Shown in pieces: positions 15,517 to 23,432 of a stretch of DNA of 64,000 nucleotides. The position numbers and the translations under genes are program-made. The notes beneath the pieces were generated by a model. That model was given only the letters and a program-made list of their open reading frames with translations, did no database searches and was not told the origin of the DNA. Source of the DNA: an uncultured Pseudomonadota bacterium. GTDB taxonomy: Bacteria; Pseudomonadota; Gammaproteobacteria; Burkholderiales; SG8-39. The stretch covers positions 62,001 to 126,000 of the forward strand of contig CAIKRR010000029.1 of assembly GCA_903829815.1 (NCBI GenBank). The letters run 5' to 3'. How positions within the stretch are numbered: position 1 is the first letter of the stretch; every line of letters begins with the position of its first letter.

Positions 15517-15903
15517 ATGACGAATCCGATCTCGAACGACATGAGCATCACCTGGGTCCCGACCCCGGTACGGAACACCAGTACGGAGGGCAACGGCCTT
15601 GCATCAGCCGATGGCATCCCACTGCCGGTCGCGCCCCCTGCACAGGGCCTTTCGCCCGGTGGAGCGGGTACAGCGCCCGATGACAAGGCGCTGCAGGCAG
15701 CCATCGACCAGATTGCCGGGGCACTGAAAGGGAGGGCCAACAGCTTGAGCTTTGCCATCGACCACGCCACCGGGTCGACTGTGGTGAAAGTGCTCGATGG
15801 CCAGACTGGCAAGGTCATTCGGCAGATTCCCTCGGAAGAGACCCTGGAGATCGCGCAGAGCATCGACAAGACCCTCAGCCTGATGAAGCCGCAGCAGGCC
15901 TGA
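15517..15903 (+). CDS. flaG: Flagellar protein FlaG
   Basis: The 128-residue product has a Pro/Gly/Ala-rich N-terminal half and a C-terminal FlaG domain with LSFAIDHATGSTVVKVLDGQ, then TGKVIRQIPSEETLEIAQ. A GGAGA lies six bases before the ATG. FlaG affects filament length in several bacteria; its molecular role is not settled. Its place between fliC and fliD is standard. Confidence 0.93.
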   Translation: MTNPISNDMSITWVPTPVRNTSTEGNGLASADGIPLPVAPPAQGLSPGGAGTAPDDKALQAAIDQIAGALKGRANSLSFAIDHATGSTVVKVLDGQTGKVIRQIPSEETLEIAQSIDKTLSLMKPQQA

Positions 15904-15943
15904 ATCGCAAGGTCCGGCAAGGGCTGTCGAAGACCCCGAGGAA

Positions 15944-15970
15944 GGGCTGAAAAGCAACGCTTTTCAGCCC
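15944..15970 (+). terminator. Strong hairpin between flaG and fliD
   Basis: GGGCTGAAAAGC (15944-15955), a three-base loop and GCTTTTCAGCCC (15959-15970) form a perfect 12-base stem. It is symmetric enough to act on either strand. No T-run follows on the plus strand, so termination efficiency is uncertain, but the hairpin would separate the fliC-flaG message from fliD. Confidence 0.55.
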
Positions 15971-16092
15971 TACGCCCTTGGCCGGGCGGTTGACAATCGG
16001 TCGGCATTGCATCGAGCACACATGAGGCTGCGGCGCCCTTCATCTGCACGCAGGCGCTCACCGCGCAGCGCGGGGCCATCGGAGATCAGGGC

Positions 16093-17634
16093 ATGAGCAC
16101 CACATCGATCGGCAGCAGCACGACGAACACGACCACGACGGCCGTTACGGGCTCGGGCGGGGCGGGCACGGTCGCGACCGTCGGCGGCGTCAACACGGCC
16201 AGCAACGGGGCCAACACGACGCTCGGCAACAGCATCCTGCAATCGCTCGGGATGGCCAACAACATCAACGTCAATACCCTGGTGAGCGCCCTCATGGGCG
16301 CCGAGCAGGTACCGCTCAACGCACTGCAGGCCCGGCAGAACACCTACCAGACGAAAATCTCCGCACTCGGAACCCTCTCGAGCGCACTCGCCTCATTGCA
16401 ATCAGCCGCACAGACGCTCGAAGCCGGCTCGGTCAGCAACACCTTTACGGCAATGACGGCGAGCCCCAGTGACGCAAGCGTCCTCTCCGTCACGACCAGC
16501 ACCGGCGCCGGCGCCGGCACCTGGTCGCTCAACGTGGCATCGCTTGCCTCGAGCCAGGTCATTCGCTCCGCCGCCAACTACACCATGAGCGACACCTTTG
16601 GTACCGGAACCCTGGCACTTTCCGTGGGCGAAACGACTACCAACGTGACCATCGGCCCCAACAACAACACGCTTGCAGGCATCGCTTCAGCCATCAATGC
16701 TTCCGGGGCGGGTGTGAGCGCGAGCGTTCTTGACGATGGCACCAGCCAGCGCCTTGTCCTTGCCGCCGGCGCAAGCGGTACCGCGGCTACCATCACGATC
16801 GCAGCCACTCAAATCAGCAGTTCCGGCACGCAAAGCCTCACCGATTTCAACTACAGCGGCAGCGACAGCGCCACGATGGTGCAATCACAAGCGGCTGCCA
16901 ATGCGTCCTTCACGCTCAATGGCACTCCGATCACCCGATCGAGCAACACGATCAACGACGTGATTCCAGGCGTGAGCTTCACGCTGAACAAGACGGCTGC
17001 CGCGAGCAAGATCACGGTCCAGCCCGACGTCGTCGGCCAGGCCACGGCCATCGGCGCCTTCGTCACAGCCTACAACAACGCCATCTCGACAATCGCCTCT
17101 CTCACCGCCTACGACGCCACGAGCGGCACCTCGCAACCGCTGAACGGCAACACCACCGTGAACGCACTGCAGTCGGCACTGCCAGGGATACTTGCGCACG
17201 GTCTCTCGGGTATTGCCGGGGGCGCCAGCACCCTGGCCGACATCGGCATCAACCTGCAGGCCGATGGCACGATGAACATCGACTCGAACAAGCTGCAAGG
17301 GGCCCTGACCAATCCGGCAAGTGACATTGCAAGCCTTTTCGGAAAACTCAACCGGGGTCGCGAGGGCTTTGCGACCCAGATCGACAACCTGCTCGGCCGG
17401 TATCTCGGCCCCGGGGGCTCCATCGGCCAGCAGAGCCAGAGTCTCACAGCCAGCATCCAGTCGCTCACCACCCAGATGAGTACCGAGCAGGCACGGCTCA
17501 CGGCCCTGCAACTGCAGTACACGCAGCAATTCACGGCCATGGACACCGTGCTCTCGAAGATGAACTCGACCCAGACCTTCCTGACCCAGCAATTGCAATA
17601 TGCCAATATCAATGCCGCCAACCGGATGGGCTGA
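16093..17634 (+). CDS. fliD: Filament cap protein FliD (HAP2)
   Basis: The 513-residue product has the FliD N-terminal domain beginning at NINVNTLVSALMGAEQVPLN and continuing ARQNTYQTKISALGTLSSAL. The C-terminal helices (QSLTASIQSLTTQMSTEQAR, then FTAMDTVLSKMNSTQTFL) are typical. FliD caps the filament and promotes flagellin folding at the tip. About 55 Thr/Ser/Gly-rich residues precede the conserved start, which is longer than usual. A GGAG is located nine bases before the ATG. Its 3' end overlaps the next gene by 35 bases. Confidence 0.96.
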   Translation: MSTTSIGSSTTNTTTTAVTGSGGAGTVATVGGVNTASNGANTTLGNSILQSLGMANNINVNTLVSALMGAEQVPLNALQARQNTYQTKISALGTLSSALASLQSAAQTLEAGSVSNTFTAMTASPSDASVLSVTTSTGAGAGTWSLNVASLASSQVIRSAANYTMSDTFGTGTLALSVGETTTNVTIGPNNNTLAGIASAINASGAGVSASVLDDGTSQRLVLAAGASGTAATITIAATQISSSGTQSLTDFNYSGSDSATMVQSQAAANASFTLNGTPITRSSNTINDVIPGVSFTLNKTAAASKITVQPDVVGQATAIGAFVTAYNNAISTIASLTAYDATSGTSQPLNGNTTVNALQSALPGILAHGLSGIAGGASTLADIGINLQADGTMNIDSNKLQGALTNPASDIASLFGKLNRGREGFATQIDNLLGRYLGPGGSIGQQSQSLTASIQSLTTQMSTEQARLTALQLQYTQQFTAMDTVLSKMNSTQTFLTQQLQYANINAANRMG

Positions 17635-17914
17635 ATTGGAGGCAGTGACTGCAGAGGCGCTGCGGCATGCACGCGGCGGCCACTGGGACCGCCTCGTCGA
17701 GGCTTTGGAAAGCCTCGACCCACTGCAGGCCGAACTGGCGACGGGCAGCGGAGCCCTGCGAGGCAAGGCCGACATCGAAAGACTGCTCGATATGACCAAT
17801 GAAATCGCGCAACTGGCTCGCATGCGACGCACTGAACTGTCAAAGGCCCTCGATTCGACGCGGCGCCAGCAACGCATGATGCGGGCTTACGCCACAACAC
17901 GAGACGCAGCATGA
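17600..17914 (+). CDS. FliT-like flagellar chaperone (first copy)
   Basis: This small helical protein (104 residues, or 100 from the ATG at 17612) resembles FliT: HARGGHWDRLVEALESLDPLQ, then ERLLDMTNEIAQLARMRRTEL and a basic C-terminal end. FliT proteins are export chaperones for FliD and can inhibit FlhDC. Placement directly after fliD, overlapping its 3' end, supports a FliD chaperone. A second FliT-family gene lies after fliS, so the symbol is left open here. Confidence 0.75.
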   Translation: MPISMPPTGWAELEAVTAEALRHARGGHWDRLVEALESLDPLQAELATGSGALRGKADIERLLDMTNEIAQLARMRRTELSKALDSTRRQQRMMRAYATTRDAA

Positions 17915-18069
17915 ATACGCCCGCAAACAGCCCCATGATGCCTCAAGAAACCTCTCCTCGGGCCGTTACAGGGAGTGAATGGACCAGCAACTGCGGGCAT
18001 CCGGGCAAAGCGCCTCAATGCCCTGGAAATGCCTCGGTCCTGCCACCCTTGAGCACCGGAGAGCGGACC

Positions 18070-18522
18070 ATGTTCCTTCAGTTCAAACCCAATGCCTCGA
18101 CCTATGCACGCGTGGACCTCGAGGGGCGCGTGACCAGTGCTGACCCGCACCAACTCATCGTGCTTCTTTATGACGGCGCCATCCTCGCGCTCACGCGCGC
18201 CGAGGCTGCGATTGCACGCGAGGACGTCGCGGCCAAGGCCACCTGGATCACCCACGCGGTGAGCATCATCGTCGAGGGCTTGCAGACCGCGCTTGACAAG
18301 GACGCTGGCGGTGCGCTCGCCCGCAATCTGGAGGACCTCTACACCTATATGGCTCGACGTCTGTTCGAAGCCAACATGCAATCCGACGCAACTCGGGTCG
18401 CCGAGGTGCGCCACCTGCTTGATGAACTTCGGGGTGCCTGGCTGTCGATCAGGGGCAAGAGCGTCGATACCGTGGCGATGCCGCCGCGCGCACCGCAACG
18501 GGCGATGGCAGTTGCCCGGTGA
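18070..18522 (+). CDS. fliS: Flagellin export chaperone FliS
   Basis: The ATG at 18070, preceded by GGAGAGCGG, gives 150 residues starting MFLQFKPNASTYARVDLEG. The core has the FliS pattern ADPHQLIVLLYDGAI, then the helix with IVEGLQTALDKDAGGALARN and LEDLYTYMARRLFEANMQ. FliS binds the C-terminus of flagellin and prevents early polymerisation. The frame is open back to an ATG at 17911 overlapping the previous stop, but the extra 53 residues lack similarity. Confidence 0.95.
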   Translation: MFLQFKPNASTYARVDLEGRVTSADPHQLIVLLYDGAILALTRAEAAIAREDVAAKATWITHAVSIIVEGLQTALDKDAGGALARNLEDLYTYMARRLFEANMQSDATRVAEVRHLLDELRGAWLSIRGKSVDTVAMPPRAPQRAMAVAR

Positions 18523-18845
18523 CGACATCAACATCCGAGCAGGATCAAGACGACATCATGCGCTGTTACGAGACCCTGGCCCATGCCAGCCGCGCAATGC
18601 TGCTGGCAGCGCGCGAAGGCGACTGGGCAGAGGTGGGTATCCTCGAGCAGCGCTGTGCCGCACTCATCGCCACGATGAAGCCAGTCGTCGGCGCTGCCAG
18701 CCTGTCCGAGGTCCAGCGCCGACGTCGATTCGAAATCATGCGCCACGTCCTGGCCGAAGACGCGCAGATTCGCGCCATGGCACAACCCTGGCTCACCCGC
18801 CTCGAGAGCTCGCTGATGCGGTCGGCAGCGGGTAGCCAGCGCTGA
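18519..18845 (+). CDS. fliT: FliT-family flagellar chaperone (second copy)
   Basis: A GTG overlapping the fliS stop (GTGA) starts a 108-residue helical protein. The sequence YETLAHASRAMLLAAREGDW and EVGILEQRCAALIATMKPVV followed by a basic RRRRFEIMRHVLAEDAQIR segment matches beta-proteobacterial FliT. Position directly after fliS is the usual one for fliT. It is the second FliT-like gene within 1.3 kb. Confidence 0.82.
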   Translation: MTTSTSEQDQDDIMRCYETLAHASRAMLLAAREGDWAEVGILEQRCAALIATMKPVVGAASLSEVQRRRRFEIMRHVLAEDAQIRAMAQPWLTRLESSLMRSAAGSQR

Positions 18846-18863
18846 GTCTGCCGAGACCTGCAC

Positions 18864-19916
18864 GTGCATATCGAGACGCTGCGCCGCCTGGCCGAGACCG
18901 CAGCCCTGGCGAGAACCGGTCTGGCCTTCAGGGCCCCCGGGGGTACATCAGGCACCGCGCCCGGCGCGGTCGCGTCGGTGGCCGCGATCGAGCCATCGGC
19001 ACGGCCCGGCGACGCGCCGCGCGAATCCGAAACCGGACAAGACCCACCGTCAGCGCAGGAGAGTCCTGCCAAGAACCCTGGCGTGACGATCGAACTGAGT
19101 GCTGCCGCGCGTCAGCTTGCGCGCACCCTGGGTCAGGCTGGGTTCGCGGCACCTGGCAATACGGCCCTCGTCGTCGAAGTCCTCGCCGAAGCAGATCCGC
19201 AGTCTCTTTCTCGATCGGCGGTCAGCGAGGCCGACTCCCAGGAGGAGGCAGGCAGCAGGACGATGCGTGGCCAAGCCGACTCGGTCAAGCCACCGGCTCC
19301 ATCGCCTTCACCGATGCCTTCACCGCTCGCAAGGTCCCCCTCTGCCGAAACAGCCAGCCCGCTGGATGCGGCCCGCGTACCGACCACGCCTGGTGCGCCT
19401 GCTCTCAGTCGAACGCCCGCCAACGTGCCGCACCTCGCCGGCGCCATCGCCGAGACGATCAGCGGCAGCGGCCTCTTCTATGAGTCACATCTGGCTGAAT
19501 GGGTCGATGGTGCTCGCACGCTGGCTCAGATACGCACCGAACCGCAAAATGGCCCGAACCCGCCCGCGGCCACGAGCGACCAGTTGCAAGCCCTCTCCTC
19601 GGGCGCCATCGCCTGGCGGGGTGAGGTCTGGCCTGGTCAGACGAGCGAACTGATGATCGGCGAAGAAGAGCGGCGTGGCGCCAACGCTCAGCCAGCCACC
19701 TGGCATGTGCGCCTTGCCCTCGAACTCCCCGACCTTGGCCTGATCGAGGCACACCTCGCACTCACCGGGCAAAGGCTGGATCTGCGATTCGCCACTGACA
19801 GTGCCGCCCATCGCGACACGGTGGCAGCGGCAACACCCCACCTGCTCGAGCGACTGCAAGCGCACGGGCTCGTCACGCTCGCCCGCGTCGAGACACAGCG
19901 CGGAGGGGGGGCGTGA
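18864..19916 (+). CDS. FliK-like protein (second hook-length-control homologue)
   Basis: The 350-residue product has a Pro/Ala/Ser-rich N-terminal two-thirds and a C-terminal domain related to the FliK switch domain. Recognisable parts are SGLFYESHLAEWVDG and the helix-strand unit from GLIEAHLALTGQRLDLRFAT to the end. The true fliK is at 31033. FliK-type C-terminal domains act on FlhB to switch export specificity. The stop overlaps the GTG of the next gene, an FlhB C-terminal-domain protein, suggesting the two act together. The assignment is moderate because the domain is divergent. Confidence 0.7.
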   Translation: MHIETLRRLAETAALARTGLAFRAPGGTSGTAPGAVASVAAIEPSARPGDAPRESETGQDPPSAQESPAKNPGVTIELSAAARQLARTLGQAGFAAPGNTALVVEVLAEADPQSLSRSAVSEADSQEEAGSRTMRGQADSVKPPAPSPSPMPSPLARSPSAETASPLDAARVPTTPGAPALSRTPANVPHLAGAIAETISGSGLFYESHLAEWVDGARTLAQIRTEPQNGPNPPAATSDQLQALSSGAIAWRGEVWPGQTSELMIGEEERRGANAQPATWHVRLALELPDLGLIEAHLALTGQRLDLRFATDSAAHRDTVAAATPHLLERLQAHGLVTLARVETQRGGGA

Positions 19917-20221
19917 GCCAGGACGATCATGCGCGACGTGCCGCACAGCGGGCTGTGGCCCTTGCCTACCGCGAGGGCGACAGTGCGCCGCACGTTGCAG
20001 CCACCGGCCGCGGCCTGGTCGCCGAGGAAATCATCCGGCGCGCACGCGAGGCTGGGGTGTTCGTCCATGAATCGCGTGAACTGGTCGCGGTTCTTGCTCG
20101 GCTGGACCTCGACGCCCGCATACCGCCCGAGATATACCTTGCCGTGGCTGAAATACTGGCCTGGGTCTACCGCACCGATCAGACAGCGGCACTGAATCAC
20201 AGGGATCAACCACGTCCATGA
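19913..20221 (+). CDS. Stand-alone FlhB C-terminal domain protein (FhlB type)
   Basis: This 102-residue protein resembles the soluble cytoplasmic domain of FlhB after its cleavage site: AVALAYREGDSAPHVAATGRG, VAEEIIRRAREAGVFVHES, and IPPEIYLAVAEILAWVY. It lacks membrane helices and the N-P-T-H segment. Similar small genes near fliS/fliT/fliK are known in proteobacteria and may compete with or replace the FlhB switch fragment. It starts at a GTG overlapping the FliK-like stop and its stop overlaps the PilZ ATG. Confidence 0.85.
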   Translation: MSQDDHARRAAQRAVALAYREGDSAPHVAATGRGLVAEEIIRRAREAGVFVHESRELVAVLARLDLDARIPPEIYLAVAEILAWVYRTDQTAALNHRDQPRP

Positions 20222-20658
20222 ACACCACCCATGCAATCGGCATGTCTCACACAGATCAGACCGCTCATGAGGCCACAGAGCAAGCACAGCGCCGAGATGC
20301 CTTTCGCGCACCTGCGCCAGTCGTGCGGCCACTCATGGCAACGCTCACACTTGCCGACCGCAGCCGCCACCAGGCACAACTGCTCGACATCAGCGTTCTG
20401 GGTGTGAGCCTGCTGATCGACCCCCTCAAGACCACCCTGGCAATCGGCATGGTGGTACCGCGCTTCGAACTCGACCTGCCCACCTGCGGTCCGATCGAAT
20501 GTTCGCTCGACGTGCGTCATGTCATGCCCGGTCAGGCACAACATCCGCCTGGCAGTCAGCGCGCCGGCGCTGCTTTCCTGCACCTGGCGCCCGCCGCTGC
20601 CATGAAGGTGACGCGCTACGTGCATGCCGCTGAGCGCGCTCATGTCAGAGCAGGCTGA
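20218..20658 (+). CDS. PilZ-domain protein, probable c-di-GMP effector
   Basis: The 146-residue product has a PilZ domain: the arginine motif RRDAFR at residues 25-30 and DISVLG at residues 57-62, with the spacing seen in c-di-GMP-binding proteins such as YcgR. It lacks the YcgR N-terminal domain. Its ATG overlaps the FlhB-like stop by four bases, so it belongs to the fliS-fliT chain. A role in braking motility or export in response to c-di-GMP is inferred from context. Its 3' end overlaps the convergent glycosyltransferase gene by 19 bases. Confidence 0.85.
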   Translation: MNTTHAIGMSHTDQTAHEATEQAQRRDAFRAPAPVVRPLMATLTLADRSRHQAQLLDISVLGVSLLIDPLKTTLAIGMVVPRFELDLPTCGPIECSLDVRHVMPGQAQHPPGSQRAGAAFLHLAPAAAMKVTRYVHAAERAHVRAG

Positions 20659-23432
20659 ACCGCCGCACCGGCAAGATCCGCGACAACAGCGTGCAGCCGC
20701 TCGAGAACCGGCGTCCATTCGCCACGCACCCTTTGACGCAAAAGCCGCATCGACCGATACCAGGGCGTAGCTTCGCCCTCGAGCATCCAGCGCCAGTCGG
20801 GTACCCGAGGGAGCATGAGACAGACCGGCACACCCAGGGCGCCAGCGAGGTGCGCAGTGATGTTGTCGATCGTCACCACGAGGTCACACGCCGCGATCAG
20901 CGCAGCAAGTCCATCCAGATCCTGCGCATTGTCGACCGCCTCGCAGTGCTGAACGTCGAGGCCGCAGGCCTCACGCACCGCAGCAATCTCTGCGCCCGTA
21001 TCGCCATACTGCAGCGAGACCACGCGCACTCCGACCCGTGAGAGCGAAGCGGCCAGGCGAAGCAGTTCGACACTCCGATCGCGCCCGGTGGTCGGGTTGA
21101 CCGAGTGCCACGATACGCCCACCAGACGCTCCCCTGGCTTGCACAGGCTCGAACGCAGTCGGACCACGCGCACTGCATCCGCGGACAGCACTGCGCCTGT
21201 CGGATGACATTGGCCAGGCGCCTCGATCTGCAACCGGGCAACGACATCACCCATGGCCATCTGGGTATCAAAGGCTGAAGCATCGAGCGTTTCATCGCTT
21301 GCGAGCCATGCAATCCGGGGCATCGATCGCTTGAAGAGCGTGACCAGACGCGGGTTGCAGGTCGCACTGAACGCACCGATGCGCTCGCGCCACGCCGGGA
21401 GCATCGTCGCAAAGAAGATCTCGTCGCCAATGCCTTGTTCAGCCCAGACCAGCTGACGCCCCGCCACCATGCCCGGCGCCCATCGGGGCACGGAGATCTG
21501 CGGAGGCACCGTGTCATTGGCTCCAGCCGCCCATCGCCAATGGTAGAGCGACCATCCGGCGTGGACATCACCCTGCAGCAGCAGAGCGCGGGCTCGCGCC
21601 CAATGTACTTTCGGGTAATCGGGCTGCACGAGCAGCGCCCCCTGCAGGCTTGTCATGCCCTCAGCATGTCGCCCAAGGTCGGCCAGTACCAGCCCGCGGT
21701 TATACCAGGCCTGGGCATGCCCGGGATCAATCTCGAGGGCACGCTCATGCGCAGCAAGGGCGAGCTCCAGATGACGACGCTGCCAGAGGGCGACACCCAG
21801 GTTGCTCTGGAAGGAAGCCTCATGCGGTTCGATGACGATAGCGCGACCCATCAAGGCAATGGCCTCGTCGAACTGCTTTCTCTGGCAGGCGATAACCCCC
21901 AGCAGGTGAAGGGCACTGGCATCGTCAGGCACCAGAGCAAGACGCGCTTGATAAGCCGCTGCGGCTTCTTCGATGCGTCCGGCACGGTGCAGGCTGATCG
22001 CCCGTGCGATTGAGGTCTCGGCGAGAAGTGCGGCGCGTGCGCGCGCGAGCACGTCGGCCCACCGTCCCCGTTCGGCTTGCCGCCAGAGTCGCACCGACGG
22101 ATACCAGGGACTGTCGGCGCGATCGAGCATCCAGCGCCACTCGGGCACCTTGGGCAAGAGCACCCAGGTGGGCTTTCCGATGGCACCGGCCATGTGAACT
22201 GTACTGTTGTCGATTGAGACCACCAGATCGCAGGCACCGATCAGGGCAGCCAGCCCATCCAGATCAGCCCAGGGATCCACGCCTGGCGCGCTCTGCACGT
22301 CGATGTCCGCATCGCGCCGGAGCGCCGCGCGTTCGTCCTCGGTATGGCCGTACTGAAGACTCACCAGACGCACACCCTCGGTGACCAGTGCCCTGGCCAG
22401 ATCGACCAGCGGCACGTTGCGCTCGAAGGCCTTGCGCTTGTTGGCCGTGCGCCAACTGATGCCGATCACACGCTCGCCCGCGGGTGCCAGGGCTGCCCGC
22501 AGCATCCCGACCCGGTTGGAATCCGGCACGAGCCAGGGCTGCTGCCGGCCTGCAAAGTCCTCCAGATTACGTCGCAAGTGCCGCGGCAATTCGGCCAGTG
22601 ACAGATGCGAATCGAACGCATCGTCCGAGGTAGTGCCCACGCCGGCCCAGGCAATCGTGGGCATCGACCGACGAAAGAGCGGCACCAGGCGGGCATCCAC
22701 CTCGACCCGCAGATCAGGCACGCGCGCGTGCCACTGCGGCAGCAGCGAGGCAAACAGGATGGCGTCACCAACGCCTTGCTCCTGCCACAGCAACTGGCGC
22801 CCCGGGGCCTTACCCTGGCGCCACGCCGGGCGCTCTGTAACACGAGGCACCGAATCGCATTCGTTCGATCGCCAGCGCGCATCGAAGAGATCCCAACCGG
22901 CCGCGAGATTGCCCATCAACAAGTGCGTCATCGCCTTGCCCCAACGCGCAGGCCCGGCAGCCGGATCGATCGCCAGCACACGGTTGAATGCGGCAACAGC
23001 CTCGCCGTGACGTGACAGTTCGTTGAGGACGATCGCCCGATTGTGCCAGGCCTCGGGGTTGCGTCGCTTGAGCGCGAGCGACTGGTCGCAGGCGGCCAGC
23101 GCCTCATCAAGGCGACGCAATTCGCGTAAGGCAAGACCTCGGTTCGAATGCCAGCTGGCTTCAATACCGCCCAACGCAATCGCTGCATCAATCAACTCGA
23201 GAGCATCGCTTGCGTTCCCCAGTTGCAGCGCGATAGCGCCCAGTCGCTGCAGCGATTCAGCGTGAGTTGGCCGTTCGGCCAGCACCTGCGAATATCCTTC
23301 AGCGGCCTCGTCGAGCCGCCCAGCGGCATGCGCGGCAGCAGCCCTTGAAAAAGCAGCCGGAGTCGAGTCAGGCGGCCAACCGGACACACCCCACGCGCGT
23401 ATCCCGCGCTGACCTGCATCGATACCACTCAT
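20640..23432 (-). CDS. Duplicated TPR-glycosyltransferase fusion protein
   Basis: The 930-residue product contains the same TPR plus GT-B-like module twice. TPR units fill about residues 28-190 and 480-620; glycosyltransferase domains fill about 195-465 and 635-915. Each transferase half has WAEQGIGDEIFF-like and WQEQGVGDAILF-like motifs and a C-terminal nucleotide-sugar motif (DLVVSIDNSTVHMAGAIG in the first, DLVVTIDNITAHLAGALG in the second). This is the class that glycosylates proteins recognised by TPRs. It follows another copy of the module in a fliE-led operon, with a 4-base overlap. Substrate is not shown; flagellin or another flagellar protein is the inference. No signal peptide is seen. 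Confidence 0.82.
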   Translation of the reverse strand: MSGIDAGQRGIRAWGVSGWPPDSTPAAFSRAAAAHAAGRLDEAAEGYSQVLAERPTHAESLQRLGAIALQLGNASDALELIDAAIALGGIEASWHSNRGLALRELRRLDEALAACDQSLALKRRNPEAWHNRAIVLNELSRHGEAVAAFNRVLAIDPAAGPARWGKAMTHLLMGNLAAGWDLFDARWRSNECDSVPRVTERPAWRQGKAPGRQLLWQEQGVGDAILFASLLPQWHARVPDLRVEVDARLVPLFRRSMPTIAWAGVGTTSDDAFDSHLSLAELPRHLRRNLEDFAGRQQPWLVPDSNRVGMLRAALAPAGERVIGISWRTANKRKAFERNVPLVDLARALVTEGVRLVSLQYGHTEDERAALRRDADIDVQSAPGVDPWADLDGLAALIGACDLVVSIDNSTVHMAGAIGKPTWVLLPKVPEWRWMLDRADSPWYPSVRLWRQAERGRWADVLARARAALLAETSIARAISLHRAGRIEEAAAAYQARLALVPDDASALHLLGVIACQRKQFDEAIALMGRAIVIEPHEASFQSNLGVALWQRRHLELALAAHERALEIDPGHAQAWYNRGLVLADLGRHAEGMTSLQGALLVQPDYPKVHWARARALLLQGDVHAGWSLYHWRWAAGANDTVPPQISVPRWAPGMVAGRQLVWAEQGIGDEIFFATMLPAWRERIGAFSATCNPRLVTLFKRSMPRIAWLASDETLDASAFDTQMAMGDVVARLQIEAPGQCHPTGAVLSADAVRVVRLRSSLCKPGERLVGVSWHSVNPTTGRDRSVELLRLAASLSRVGVRVVSLQYGDTGAEIAAVREACGLDVQHCEAVDNAQDLDGLAALIAACDLVVTIDNITAHLAGALGVPVCLMLPRVPDWRWMLEGEATPWYRSMRLLRQRVRGEWTPVLERLHAVVADLAGAAVQPALT

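Noticed and set aside
17911-18069. 53-residue N-terminal extension of FliS
   Set aside because: The ATG overlaps the previous stop, but the extension lacks similarity to FliS and a good ribosome site with the conserved MFLQF-type start is present at 18070.
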